Virus record (IMG/VR): IMGVR_UViG_3300027782_000064
Location: 23,005-87,004 of that record
Strand: one strand, 5' to 3'
Source: a virus
Length of the DNA: 64,000 nt
A program made the position numbers and the translations under genes. The notes beneath the pieces were generated by a model. The model did no database searches and was not told the origin of the DNA. It was given only the letters and a program-made list of their open reading frames with translations. This document shows positions 1 through 7,711 of the stretch, piece after piece. Within the stretch, counting starts at the first letter, position 1. Each line of letters starts with the position of its first letter.

Positions 1-1557
1 AATGTTAATAAAGACGGAAATGTTACATTAGCAAAAATATTCACATACGATTTGGTTGCAGAACCAGGTTTTGCACAAGCTGCGCTTGGCCAAGTATCTG
101 AAAGTTTGCAAAATAACTATTCTGCAATCTTTGAATCATTAGATTCATTAAGAACTAGCGCAATCACTACCCAATTAACAGATATTTCTGAAAACTTCGG
201 TTTTGAGGATTCTGTGAAGATTTACCGAATAAATAATCAAGAAATATCAACTAAACAAAATAATACACAGCAAATGGCTAATGAGTTTGTAACAAAAGAA
301 GAGATGAATCAGTATTCTGAACTGGTTAAAAAGAAATTTTCTTCTCTACAAGAGAATATCTCTAAAAACAATAAAGGTCTTCAAAAGATCAGTGAAAATG
401 CAACAGAAGGAGAATCTCCAGTTGTTGCTAAAATGGTAGAATACGTTAACTATTTAGCTGGCGAAATGGAGCAATTAGTTGAATACTCTAACTATCTTTC
501 AACAATGTTAAATCAAGGTATTAATTACACTGAGCATGTTGCAGAGAAAGTTAATACAGTAATCGATTATTCTGACTATTTAGCAGGCACAGTAGAAAAG
601 AATATTCAATATTCTAGCTACTTAGGAGAAAAACTTAATGAAAACATTAACTATTCTGAATATATTGCTGAAAACGTAGAAAAAACAGTTGAATATGCTA
701 ACTACATTGCAGAAAATGTAGACAGCAGTATTCAATACACAGAATACGTTGGACAAAGTGCAGAAAAAGGAATTCAATTTTCAAATTACTTAGCTGAGAA
801 TTTAGATGCATCTATTAAATACTCTAACTATTTAGGACAAAACCTTAATGAAGGTATTAGATATTCAGAATACATTGCTGAATCATTAAATGAAAAAATC
901 ACTCCTTCAGCTTTAACTAAAACTCGTTCTTTACTTGGAGAAGTTAAAAAATTAAATGAAGGCGTAGAATTTGAAGTTAATGAAACTTCTTCAGTTGATG
1001 ACCTAGTTGGAGCAGTTGATGGACTATTAACTCACATTAAATCAAATTCAGCTAAATCTATTTTGGAAAACAAATATCCATTCTTAAAATTGTTAACTGA
1101 AGGTCGTAAGCAAGCATTCTATAATTTAGATCAGCCTACTAAATCTGCAATTGTTGAAACAATGCAAGGAGCTATCTACTTTAACGAAGCTGAAGTAGTT
1201 AATATTATGGAAGCAGTTCTTAACAAACAAGTTGAAAACACGCCTAATTATATTAAACTTATGCCAGCTGCATACAAGCAATTATTTGAAAGTATGACTG
1301 ACGGAGAAAGAAATTGGATGGCTTCTCAAGCTAACAACTTCACTTTAAATACTTCATATCAAGTTAAGTCTTTTTGGGATTCTCGCGATTTAAGAGGAGT
1401 TAATGAGAGACTTGCAACTGAAACAATTATAAATAATAATTCTATTAACGAAAACCAAGGTAAAGAAGGTTACGTATCGTTAAACCAAATAAACGAAAGT
1501 CTACGTGGTTATTCTAATAACTACATGGACGCTCTTAAAAGAAGAGCACAAAATTAA
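1..1557 (+). CDS. Prohead core protease / scaffold protein, C-terminal part (5' end outside window)
   Basis: The reading frame is open from base 1, so the N-terminus lies outside the window; the TTG at 52 is not a credible start. The first visible residues (KIFTYDLVAEPGF) resemble the end of T4-type prohead proteases, which is family recall rather than a search result. There follows a long helical region with eleven tandem 14-residue repeats of the form [VI]-x-Y-[ST]-x-Y-[LIV]-[AG]-x-x-[LV]-x-x-x (bases 436-897), then a roughly 200-residue helical C-terminal domain. In T4, protease gene 21 and scaffold gene 22 lie directly upstream of capsid gene 23. This gene lies 17 bases upstream of the capsid gene, so I infer a scaffold role, perhaps fused to the protease. 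It would act in prohead assembly and be degraded during maturation. Confidence 0.6.
   Translation, partial: NVNKDGNVTLAKIFTYDLVAEPGFAQAALGQVSESLQNNYSAIFESLDSLRTSAITTQLTDISENFGFEDSVKIYRINNQEISTKQNNTQQMANEFVTKEEMNQYSELVKKKFSSLQENISKNNKGLQKISENATEGESPVVAKMVEYVNYLAGEMEQLVEYSNYLSTMLNQGINYTEHVAEKVNTVIDYSDYLAGTVEKNIQYSSYLGEKLNENINYSEYIAENVEKTVEYANYIAENVDSSIQYTEYVGQSAEKGIQFSNYLAENLDASIKYSNYLGQNLNEGIRYSEYIAESLNEKITPSALTKTRSLLGEVKKLNEGVEFEVNETSSVDDLVGAVDGLLTHIKSNSAKSILENKYPFLKLLTEGRKQAFYNLDQPTKSAIVETMQGAIYFNEAEVVNIMEAVLNKQVENTPNYIKLMPAAYKQLFESMTDGERNWMASQANNFTLNTSYQVKSFWDSRDLRGVNERLATETIINNNSINENQGKEGYVSLNQINESLRGYSNNYMDALKRRAQN
436..897 (+). repeat. Eleven tandem 42-bp coding repeats (14-residue double heptads)
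   Basis: Eleven consecutive 14-residue units begin with V or I, carry Tyr (Phe in one unit) at position 3 and Tyr (His in one unit) at position 6, then [LIV][AGS]. The units diverge at the DNA level but keep exact 42-base spacing without indels. Fourteen residues equal two heptads, which suggests a continuous amphipathic helix or coiled coil in the scaffold. Confidence 0.9.
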
Positions 1558-1574
1558 AAAAACATTTTTAAAAA

Positions 1575-3272
1575 ATGGCAACAAAAATTTTCAAAAAATT
1601 GAACGACGCTTCAATTAAAGAAACTTGGACCCCAATTTTAGAAGGTTATGGTGCAAACGTTACAACTCGCCCTTGGTTAGTTGACTACGCTCACAATCAT
1701 GCTATCTTCGATAATGCAGGTTCAATCAATGAATCAAACACTGGCGTAGCTCCAGGTTTATTCTTACAACAACCAGGTTCTATCAGTTCTATTGGTGCAA
1801 TTAGTTCTCCAACAAGTTCTATGACTCCATTCACAGGTGGTGCTAAAAACGGTTACGGTGCTTCTGTATCTGGTTCTGGTGATAAATTCCCAAGCCTTTT
1901 ACCAGTTGCTATCCAAGTAGCTGCTAAAACTATTGGTTTTGACCTAGTTGGTGTAGTTCCTATGGATTCTCCAGTAGGTTTCTTACCTTACTTGGATTAT
2001 GTATACCAAGGTGGTAACGTAGACAAGCAATACGAACCATATTTGATTAAAATCACAGGTTTGTTAGAAAACCCAGCTGGTGGTGCTAAATTCACAGTAG
2101 CAACTCTTCCATTTACTGAAGGTTCTAACTATGGTGTTAACGAAAGTAACACTGACTTGATTTTACAATTTGTTGGTAAATCACGTGTTGATGGTTCTCC
2201 AATCTTCAAAGTTATCCTATCTCATGATGGTGGTACTCTTGCTGATTACTTTGCAGTTGACGTTGATATTCAACCAGCTAATGCAACTGACGTTTCAGGT
2301 ACTGCGGTAGCAACTTACCGTATTGCTGATAACAAAGTTGAATTAGTTTCTGCTTTAGAAAACCATATTTCTGGTTTTACTTCAGTATCTGACGCTGATT
2401 ATGCTACATCTGACTTCAATGGTCCTTTTATGGGAACTACTGGAACTCAAATGGAAGGTATGGCTCGTCAAACTGCAGAAGGTTCTAAATTCCGTCAAAT
2501 GGGTCTTCGTATGTTCACTAAGTTCATCGAAGCAAAAGGAGATCAAGTTTCTATTTCAGCAACTGTTGAACAAATCCAAGATCTTAACCGAGTTTGGAAC
2601 TTTGACGTAATCTCTATGTTAGAGAACGTAGCAGTTAACGAATTAGCTCAATCTATTAACAAGAAATTAGTTGATAGAGTTCTTAATTTAGGAGCTACTC
2701 ACGCAACTGCAGTTAATGCGGTTGAAGGTGCTGGTATTACTACTTTAGACCTAACTGTTGGAACAATGGGATATGAGAATATTTCAACTCTACAACGTCG
2801 TGTTGTAACTAAAATTCTTGAAATGGCTAACTTGATTTATCATAGAGGTCGTTTTGGTGCAGGTACATACATCGTTACTAACGGTCGTGTTGCTTCTGCT
2901 TTAGCAGATGTAGCTGGTTATACTTTCTCTCCATTCAATAACGATTTACCATCTACTGCTGGTCAATTATACCCTGCTGGTAAAGTACACGGTTTAACAA
3001 TTTATGTTGATCCTAACTTGAAATTCACCGATAACCGTATTCATATTGGTCGTAAAGGTGCGGATGAAGAACCAGGTGTTAAATTCCTTCCATATATCAT
3101 GGCAGAGTCTCTTCAAACAATTGCAGAGGGAACTTTCTCTCCAAAAATTGGTATGAAATCTCGTTATGCTATCACTGAAGCTGGATGGCACCCAGAAACT
3201 CAATACATTACTTTGAACGTAACAGGTCTAGGTGTATTGACAGGATCTGTAGCACCAGCTGCTTCTTACTAA
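1575..3272 (+). CDS. 23: Major capsid protein, T4 gp23 family
   Basis: This 565-residue protein forms the head shell. T4 gp23 is about 520 residues, so the length fits. The N-terminal segment (TWTPILEGYG, RPWLVDYAHNHAIFDNAGS) and the C-terminal part (RGRFGAGTYIVTNGRVAS near residue 430, then AGYTFSPF) match the pattern of T4-type capsid proteins. A likely maturation site for the gp21-type protease ([LI]-x-E) is I51-N52-E53, which would leave a mature chain starting at Ser54. The gene follows the scaffold gene by 17 bases and is followed by a strong hairpin terminator. The leader is A-rich (TTTTTAAAAA before ATG) without a Shine-Dalgarno sequence. Confidence 0.93.
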   Translation: MATKIFKKLNDASIKETWTPILEGYGANVTTRPWLVDYAHNHAIFDNAGSINESNTGVAPGLFLQQPGSISSIGAISSPTSSMTPFTGGAKNGYGASVSGSGDKFPSLLPVAIQVAAKTIGFDLVGVVPMDSPVGFLPYLDYVYQGGNVDKQYEPYLIKITGLLENPAGGAKFTVATLPFTEGSNYGVNESNTDLILQFVGKSRVDGSPIFKVILSHDGGTLADYFAVDVDIQPANATDVSGTAVATYRIADNKVELVSALENHISGFTSVSDADYATSDFNGPFMGTTGTQMEGMARQTAEGSKFRQMGLRMFTKFIEAKGDQVSISATVEQIQDLNRVWNFDVISMLENVAVNELAQSINKKLVDRVLNLGATHATAVNAVEGAGITTLDLTVGTMGYENISTLQRRVVTKILEMANLIYHRGRFGAGTYIVTNGRVASALADVAGYTFSPFNNDLPSTAGQLYPAGKVHGLTIYVDPNLKFTDNRIHIGRKGADEEPGVKFLPYIMAESLQTIAEGTFSPKIGMKSRYAITEAGWHPETQYITLNVTGLGVLTGSVAPAASY

Positions 3273-3296
3273 TAATAAGATTTAATAAGCTAATCT

Positions 3297-3334
3297 CAAA
3301 AAGGCTCCTCACAAGGGAGCCTTTTTCTTTTTTA
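3297..3334 (+). terminator. Rho-independent terminator after the capsid gene
   Basis: AAGGCTCC and GGAGCCTT arms flank a short loop and are followed by a T-rich run (TTTTTCTTTTTT). It lies 25-60 bases after the capsid stop codon and separates the capsid unit from the next late promoter. Confidence 0.9.
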
Positions 3335-3346
3335 AGGATGGGTCGC

Positions 3347-3357
3347 TAATAAATAAC
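3347..3357 (+). promoter_or_regulatory. T4-type late promoter box
   Basis: TAATAAATAAC contains the ATAAATA core of T4 late promoters (TATAAATA). It sits after the capsid terminator and 32 bases before the ATG at 3390. Confidence 0.65.
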
Positions 3358-3389
3358 ATTCTAAAGTACTTAAAAAATAATATAAACAA

Positions 3390-3755
3390 ATGAGCAATTC
3401 TGTTTTAAACTACTCACAATTTCTTTTAGAAAAGAAAGCAATCAACCAAGAAATGGCAATGTTGCCTAAAGGTAAAGGTTCAAAATCTACTAAATCAGTA
3501 GGATCTGAAATGTCTGAACTTCCAAAAGGAAAAGGAAAAGGTATTAGCAAATCAGTAAAACCTGAAATGTCTACTCTTCCTAAAGGAAAAGGTAAAATGA
3601 TTGGAAAATCAGTAGATACGAAAGTTTCTAAATTACCTACAACTAAAGGTGCTTCACCTAAAAAATCAGTAGACTCTAAAATGTCTAAATTGATAATTAA
3701 AGGTAAAGCTATTAGTAAGAAAGTTGAGCCTAACATGGCTAAAATGCCTAAGTAA
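3390..3755 (+). CDS. Basic repeat protein, putative internal head protein
   Basis: This 121-residue, Lys-rich protein is made almost wholly of repeats. Residues 1-21 form a leader containing YSQFLLE, which fits the capsid-targeting/cleavage pattern F-[IVL]-x-E shared with other proteins here. Residues 22-115 are four 19-residue units and one 18-residue unit built on M-S-x-L-P-K-G-K-G followed by a K-S-V motif, and a sixth unit is cut off at the C-terminus. Such a low-complexity basic chain could bind DNA inside the capsid, as the T4 internal proteins do. It directly follows the capsid gene under its own late promoter. I see no enzymatic motif. The packaging role is inferred. Confidence 0.7.
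   Translation: MSNSVLNYSQFLLEKKAINQEMAMLPKGKGSKSTKSVGSEMSELPKGKGKGISKSVKPEMSTLPKGKGKMIGKSVDTKVSKLPTTKGASPKKSVDSKMSKLIIKGKAISKKVEPNMAKMPK
3453..3752 (+). repeat. Tandem 57-bp coding repeats (19-residue Lys/Gly/Pro units)
   Basis: Four 19-residue units and one 18-residue unit share the pattern [MV]-[SA]-x-L-P-x-x-K-G and a K-[SK]-V block near residue 14, with a sixth truncated unit (MAKMPK). The units differ in codons and residues, so this is an old protein repeat rather than a recent DNA duplication. Confidence 0.9.
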
Positions 3756-3774
3756 TTAAAAAACCCATTCTGAA

Positions 3775-4080
3775 ATGTCAGATCAAAGAAAACACAAGGT
3801 CACGTCCTTTCAGTCGTTTGTTATTCAGGAAAATTCAATAAAGGATTTAGTTGGAAAAACTGATGACGAGCAATTGGACTTAGATGACGCTCGTAGTATT
3901 GGAAAAAAGATTTCCAAAATGAAAGGTGAAGATCGTAAGAAATATGTTGGCATTGTTAATTTTATGGGAGCATCTTGTAGAATTTACAATGAGATTTGGG
4001 CTAACTATAAACCAGTTGATCCATCAACCAAAAAATCAAACCGTGGAAAAGAATTCCAAGGTGAAAAAGAAGTAGGTTAA
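3775..4080 (+). CDS. Small hypothetical head-region protein with capsid-targeting-like motif
   Basis: I do not recognise a family for this 101-residue protein. Residues 11-19 (SFQSFVIQE) match the F-x-x-F-[IV]-x-E motif seen at the N-termini of several other proteins in this window. The rest is charged and helical in character (KKISKMKGEDRKKYVGIVNF), with a Lys-rich tail. It lies 19 bases after the basic repeat protein and 3 bases before the next gene, in the late head cluster, so a packaged or head-assembly protein is plausible. No catalytic motif is visible. Confidence 0.6.
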   Translation: MSDQRKHKVTSFQSFVIQENSIKDLVGKTDDEQLDLDDARSIGKKISKMKGEDRKKYVGIVNFMGASCRIYNEIWANYKPVDPSTKKSNRGKEFQGEKEVG

Positions 4081-4083
4081 TAA

Positions 4084-5172
4084 TTGAGTGCACAAGGAGT
4101 AATAGCTGAATCGGTTGCAAGTTTTAAAATAACTTGGGATAATCCAGGCAATGGTCAACAACCAAAGTGGGATCAAACTAAACAGTCAATTGAGTTAAAT
4201 CAAACTGACGTTTATCCTGACTTACAATATGTGTCAGCATTTGCAGCTCCAATCTATACCAAGTATACATCTGGATCACTTTTAAATGACTTAATAGTTG
4301 AGATCAATAAAGTTATTGACTCTAAATTAGCTAGTACCTCTGATAAAAAAGAGAAAGTTGATGAATTATCTTTGCCGGCAGGTCAACCTGCAGCTAAGCA
4401 GCTAGGAGCAGGTCAACCTAATCCTTTTTTAGATGACCCTGACGAAGAAGAGACAGATACTAAACCTGCACAAGAAAACGAACCTAATAATCAAATAATT
4501 CAAGGCAAACCTGAAGATGATTTAGTTAATCCCGAGTCATCTCAAGCAGCTGAGGTTATAGGTAATAAGCCTACACAAGAAAAAGAACCAGAGGTGACGA
4601 CAAATGATCAGGACCTGGTTATTAATAATACAACAACTACAACGACTACTGCACCACAAAAAGCAGAGTCATCGGCCTATACTGTTACGGTATATGGTGA
4701 TAAATTAAGATTTTTAGAAGGACAAGAGGGTCGAGGAGCTTATTCTTCAGGTATTAAGTTTTTATATAAGGTTTCAAATAACCTAACTAAACAAGTAGCT
4801 GGAGAACAAATTGATAACAGAACAAAGATTTGGGCAGAAGTTGCTCTAGCTGGACTATTATCAAAAGTAGTAAGATTTGAATTTGCGGATTTTGATGAAA
4901 TTGAATTTAAGTTTGGAGGAAATTTACTAGCTCAGGTATTACCTTCAATTGAATTAAGTTTTACACCAGATCCAAATTCAATTTACTCAAAAGAAAAACC
5001 TGAACTTGATATTGCAGATGTTATTAAAGCTACTAATATTACATTAGGAACTAAAACCACTTCTGAAATTATGTCTTTACAGAAACAAATACAGAAAGAA
5101 ATCGACTCACGTGAACCTGTTGAAAAACAAAAGCAGCCTGGTAAACAAAGTGATTCGGTTGATAATAAATAA
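4084..5172 (+). CDS. Hypothetical structural protein with a Pro/Gln/Glu/Thr-rich linker
   Basis: The most upstream start is a TTG at 4084, right after the previous stop codon; there is no ATG near the N-terminus. The 362-residue product has an N-terminal domain (residues 1-95), a disordered linker rich in P, Q, E and N that ends in a run of seven Thr (about 95-200), and a folded beta-rich C-terminal domain (about 205-330) with a charged helical tail. The location between head proteins and the tail tube, and late expression, suggest a virion or assembly protein. I cannot assign a family. Confidence 0.6.
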   Translation: MSAQGVIAESVASFKITWDNPGNGQQPKWDQTKQSIELNQTDVYPDLQYVSAFAAPIYTKYTSGSLLNDLIVEINKVIDSKLASTSDKKEKVDELSLPAGQPAAKQLGAGQPNPFLDDPDEEETDTKPAQENEPNNQIIQGKPEDDLVNPESSQAAEVIGNKPTQEKEPEVTTNDQDLVINNTTTTTTTAPQKAESSAYTVTVYGDKLRFLEGQEGRGAYSSGIKFLYKVSNNLTKQVAGEQIDNRTKIWAEVALAGLLSKVVRFEFADFDEIEFKFGGNLLAQVLPSIELSFTPDPNSIYSKEKPELDIADVIKATNITLGTKTTSEIMSLQKQIQKEIDSREPVEKQKQPGKQSDSVDNK

Positions 5173-5173
5173 C
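5163..5173 (+). promoter_or_regulatory. T4-type late promoter box overlapping the upstream stop codon
   Basis: TAATAAATAAC overlaps the stop codon of the previous gene (TAA at 5170-5172) and ends 19 bases before the tail-tube ATG. It is identical to the box at 3347. Confidence 0.65.
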
Positions 5174-5192
5174 TAAAAAAATACGAGATAAA

Positions 5193-5780
5193 ATGGCAGG
5201 TCTACCACATTTTAAAAATTCAGCAGCAGGTCCAGGTAAATATGAACCCCTGTACCTTAATCAATTTGAGGTGATTATTACGGCACCACCATTGGTATCA
5301 GGTAAAATAGGTTTCAATAACAACTTAATGCTTGAGCACGTAACTAAAGTAACAAGTTTACCAGAATATTCAGGATCAGGATCAGGAGTAGTTACTCAAA
5401 ACTATAAATTCTCTCAAAGAACTTATGCTCCAGCTAAGCCAGCTCAAACATATCATCAGTTTAATATTGAGTTTGAGGTTAACTTAAATAACAATAATGA
5501 TATGTATATCTACAATGCTCTTAGAGCATGGGGAGATTTAATATATGATCCATTGACTGGTCGTCAAGGTCTAAAGACTGATTATGCAAATGCAAGTATT
5601 CAAGTAACAATGTTTAATAGAGCTGGTGTAATTTATAGAGATTTTGTATTTACCCCAGTATTTCTTGGTCCAACTAAAATGACTGAAACTGTTCTTGACT
5701 ATACTGCAGATAATTCAATTTATAAGTTAACTGCACAATTTACAGCAGACAAATATACAGACACTCGAATCGGTCAATAA
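5193..5780 (+). CDS. 19: Tail tube protein, T4 gp19-like
   Basis: This 195-residue protein has the length and pattern of T4-type tail tube subunits (T4 gp19 is 163 residues). Features include an N-terminal segment LYLNQFEVIITAPP, a central NALRAWGDLIYDPLTG, a strand-rich stretch around ASIQVTMFNRAGVIYRDFVF, and a C-terminal TAQFTADKY resembling the conserved gp19 ending. It would form the inner tube of the contractile tail inside the sheath encoded at 18972-21998. Unlike in T4, it is not adjacent to the sheath gene. Its own late promoter lies just upstream. Confidence 0.78.
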   Translation: MAGLPHFKNSAAGPGKYEPLYLNQFEVIITAPPLVSGKIGFNNNLMLEHVTKVTSLPEYSGSGSGVVTQNYKFSQRTYAPAKPAQTYHQFNIEFEVNLNNNNDMYIYNALRAWGDLIYDPLTGRQGLKTDYANASIQVTMFNRAGVIYRDFVFTPVFLGPTKMTETVLDYTADNSIYKLTAQFTADKYTDTRIGQ

Positions 5781-5798
5781 AATAACAGTTATTATAAA

Positions 5799-6452
5799 AT
5801 GGACATGTTTAATGTAAAACGCCGAGATAATCCTTCAATGGATAAACATATGGATCTAAAGAAGCCAGGCTTCGGTGGACCAAATTCAAAGGAAGACTTT
5901 GATAAATCAAAAAGAAAATCACTTGAAGGATACCAACGAGTAGTTGACAGAAATGCCGATTTCGAAGGTGGAAATTTCAATCATAATTATGATCCAACGT
6001 GGAAAGCAGTAACCCGTGATTTAATTTCAAGAACTGCAAAGAAAAAACCATTTAATCCAATGTACGCAAAACAAACAATTGCAACAGTTAATGCTGTTGA
6101 AGAAGGTACTATCAAACGCTTTGAACAATTCGTTAATGAAAACGAAGGTTTTAATATGTTCGCTGAAGCCGAAGACGAAACTACTCCAGAAATGGAAGAA
6201 ACTACTCCAGAAATGGAAGAAGTTGAAGTAGATCAAGAACAAGTAGAAATGCTAATGGCAGATTTCGGAGATGCTCTTGAAGAAATGATTGATGAAATCG
6301 CTGAAAAAATGGAACTTGAAAAAGAAGAAGTTTGCGATATTTTATGTGCAGCTATTAAAAAGATGTGCGCTCCTGCTGAAGAAGAGGAAGAAGAAGACAA
6401 TCAAGACAATCAAGACAACGAAGACCCTTCTACTGAAGAAGACGAAAATTAA
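5799..6452 (+). CDS. Acidic head-core-like protein with an internal protease-site motif
   Basis: This 217-residue protein has a basic first half (residues 1-95) and a highly acidic second half. At the junction, residues 106-113 (KRFEQFVNE) match the F-x-Q-F-[IV]-x-E motif shared with putative packaged proteins. The tail after residue 120 is dominated by Glu and Asp, with a duplicated ETTPEME segment, and ends in an E/D/N/Q run. T4 gp67, a prohead core protein cut by the gp21 protease, is similarly acidic. The resemblance is in composition only. A prohead core component processed near residue 113 is my inference. Confidence 0.55.
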   Translation: MDMFNVKRRDNPSMDKHMDLKKPGFGGPNSKEDFDKSKRKSLEGYQRVVDRNADFEGGNFNHNYDPTWKAVTRDLISRTAKKKPFNPMYAKQTIATVNAVEEGTIKRFEQFVNENEGFNMFAEAEDETTPEMEETTPEMEEVEVDQEQVEMLMADFGDALEEMIDEIAEKMELEKEEVCDILCAAIKKMCAPAEEEEEEDNQDNQDNEDPSTEEDEN

Positions 6453-6462
6453 GCCCAAATCA

Positions 6463-6822
6463 ATGAAATTGATTAAATTATTTGAACAATGGGTTTCCGA
6501 AGAAGGATTAGAACCACTAAAACTTGAAGTACCTGAGGTACCAAAAGAAGCGGTTGAAGATACGTATACTCTTGCGTTATCAACTAATGAATTTGGAGAT
6601 TTTGAAGTTACTGCAGTTATTGATTCAGAAGTTACAACTGACTCAACTGAGGCGTTTAAAGTAATTAGTTCAAATACTTCAAACATTGAAGTCGGAGCAA
6701 CGATTATGGTTTCATCAACCGTTGATAAAAATGATGATTCTGATATTGTTATAATAAATGACCAAAATCGCCCAGAAGATTCATTAATTTATTCAGGGAA
6801 AATTCAAATTACTAAATTGTAA
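6463..6822 (+). CDS. Small hypothetical protein with capsid-targeting-like N-terminus
   Basis: The ATG at 6463 gives a 119-residue product; earlier in-frame codons overlap the preceding gene and encode an implausible Lys-rich stretch. The N-terminus (MKLIKLFEQWVSEE) matches the F-x-Q-[FW]-[IV]-x-E motif of putative packaged proteins. The remainder is an acidic, strand-rich domain (residues 30-119) with no motif I recognise. It is the last gene of the left late cluster and ends just before a bidirectional terminator. Confidence 0.65.
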   Translation: MKLIKLFEQWVSEEGLEPLKLEVPEVPKEAVEDTYTLALSTNEFGDFEVTAVIDSEVTTDSTEAFKVISSNTSNIEVGATIMVSSTVDKNDDSDIVIINDQNRPEDSLIYSGKIQITKL

Positions 6823-6845
6823 ATTTTAAAAGTATATTAGATTAA

Positions 6846-6872
6846 GAAAGGGGCTTTATTGCCCCTTTTTTA
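6846..6872. terminator. Bidirectional terminator between convergent genes
   Basis: AAAGGGGC, a TTTATT loop and GCCCC with a run of seven T form a compact hairpin. It has an A run on the left and a T run on the right, so it can stop transcription from both the head cluster (+) and the replication block (-). The minus-strand gene ends inside it at 6856. Confidence 0.85.
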
Positions 6873-7257
6873 TTGTATCTACCCCAGTTAGGTCCCCAAT
6901 CTCTAAGTCTGAATCAATTAAGTGTGGAACAAAGTCAATTGTTGAGTATGCGGTATTTAAGAATTTAACAGTATTGTTAATATTACTTGCACTTAGGCCG
7001 GCGTTAACATAAATTATTCGATTGTATTTTCTGTTTCTTACGTTAATTGCCTTATCAATTAATTTCTTAATTTCATAATTAATTAAGAATGACTGTATTT
7101 TATTAGGAACTAGAATTTCCTGATCAAATTTTTCTTTAATGATTTTATTTACATTTAGTAAATAATCGCATTTTTGCTTTTTAGTAAAAATTTGAATGAA
7201 TTGTTTTTGATCCTTTACGAAAATTATTTCGAGAGTACGATCTACTGAATCTATCAT
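6856..7257 (-). CDS. Hypothetical protein at the end of the replication block
   Basis: I do not recognise this 133-residue protein. It is basic in the middle (IKKLIDKAINVRNRKYNRIIYVNAG, about residues 63-88) and acidic at the end, with no nucleotide-binding or metal-binding motif visible. Its start overlaps the stop codon of the dCMP deaminase gene by four bases (ATGA), so the two are probably translationally coupled. That position suggests a minor role in nucleotide metabolism or simply the tail of the operon. Confidence 0.6.
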   Translation of the reverse strand: MIDSVDRTLEIIFVKDQKQFIQIFTKKQKCDYLLNVNKIIKEKFDQEILVPNKIQSFLINYEIKKLIDKAINVRNRKYNRIIYVNAGLSASNINNTVKFLNTAYSTIDFVPHLIDSDLEIGDLTGVDTIKKGQ

Positions 7258-7709
7258 ATTAAATCATGGTCGATTTTTTTAACCTCAATTCCAGCACGAC
7301 GTAAAAAATCTAAGCCGTTTATATCTCGGTATTCTTCAAGATATACAACTCGTTTAATACCAGCCTGTAGAATTAATTTACTACAGTCAGTGCATGGGGA
7401 ATATGTAATATATAAGGTTGCACCATCACTACTTTGAGTAGATTTAGCGACTTTTGCTAATGCATTGGATTCGGCATGTAAAACATACCATTTAGTTTTA
7501 TATTCTTTAAAAGAACCATCTTCATTATTGATAGCCTCTTCACATTCATTTTCAAAGCCAGAAGGGGTTCCATTAAACCCATCTGATATGATTGTGTTAT
7601 TTTTTACAATTAATGCACCAACCTTTTTTCTAGTTGCATGAGATAACTCTGCCCAAACTTGAGCCATTTTAATGTATGTTATATCTATTTTATGTTGCTT
7701 TTGAGACAT
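7254..7709 (-). CDS. cd: dCMP deaminase
   Basis: This 151-residue zinc enzyme converts dCMP to dUMP, feeding thymidylate synthesis. The zinc-dependent deaminase signature is complete: H78-A79-E80 supplies one ligand and the catalytic Glu, and P105-C106-T-D-C109 supplies the two cysteines. The upstream segment SHATRKKVGALIVK and SDGFNGTPSG match the ComE/dCMP deaminase family, and the length is usual. The gene follows the thymidylate-synthase-family gene by two bases, as expected for a nucleotide-conversion pair in T4-like phages. Confidence 0.93.
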   Translation of the reverse strand: MSQKQHKIDITYIKMAQVWAELSHATRKKVGALIVKNNTIISDGFNGTPSGFENECEEAINNEDGSFKEYKTKWYVLHAESNALAKVAKSTQSSDGATLYITYSPCTDCSKLILQAGIKRVVYLEEYRDINGLDFLRRAGIEVKKIDHDLI

Positions 7710-7711
7710 TT

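Noticed and set aside
221-236. ATAAATAA-like string inside the scaffold gene (also near 55672)
   Set aside because: It is inside a coding sequence with no downstream start at the right spacing; the string occurs by chance in this AT-rich DNA.
436-897. Regular 42-base periodicity that could be taken for a CRISPR-like array
   Set aside because: The repeats are in frame, diverge in DNA and conserve only a protein heptad pattern; there are no spacers.
6289-6462. N-terminal Lys-rich extension of the gene at 6463
   Set aside because: It overlaps the acidic end of the previous gene out of frame; the ATG at 6463 begins the conserved leader motif.
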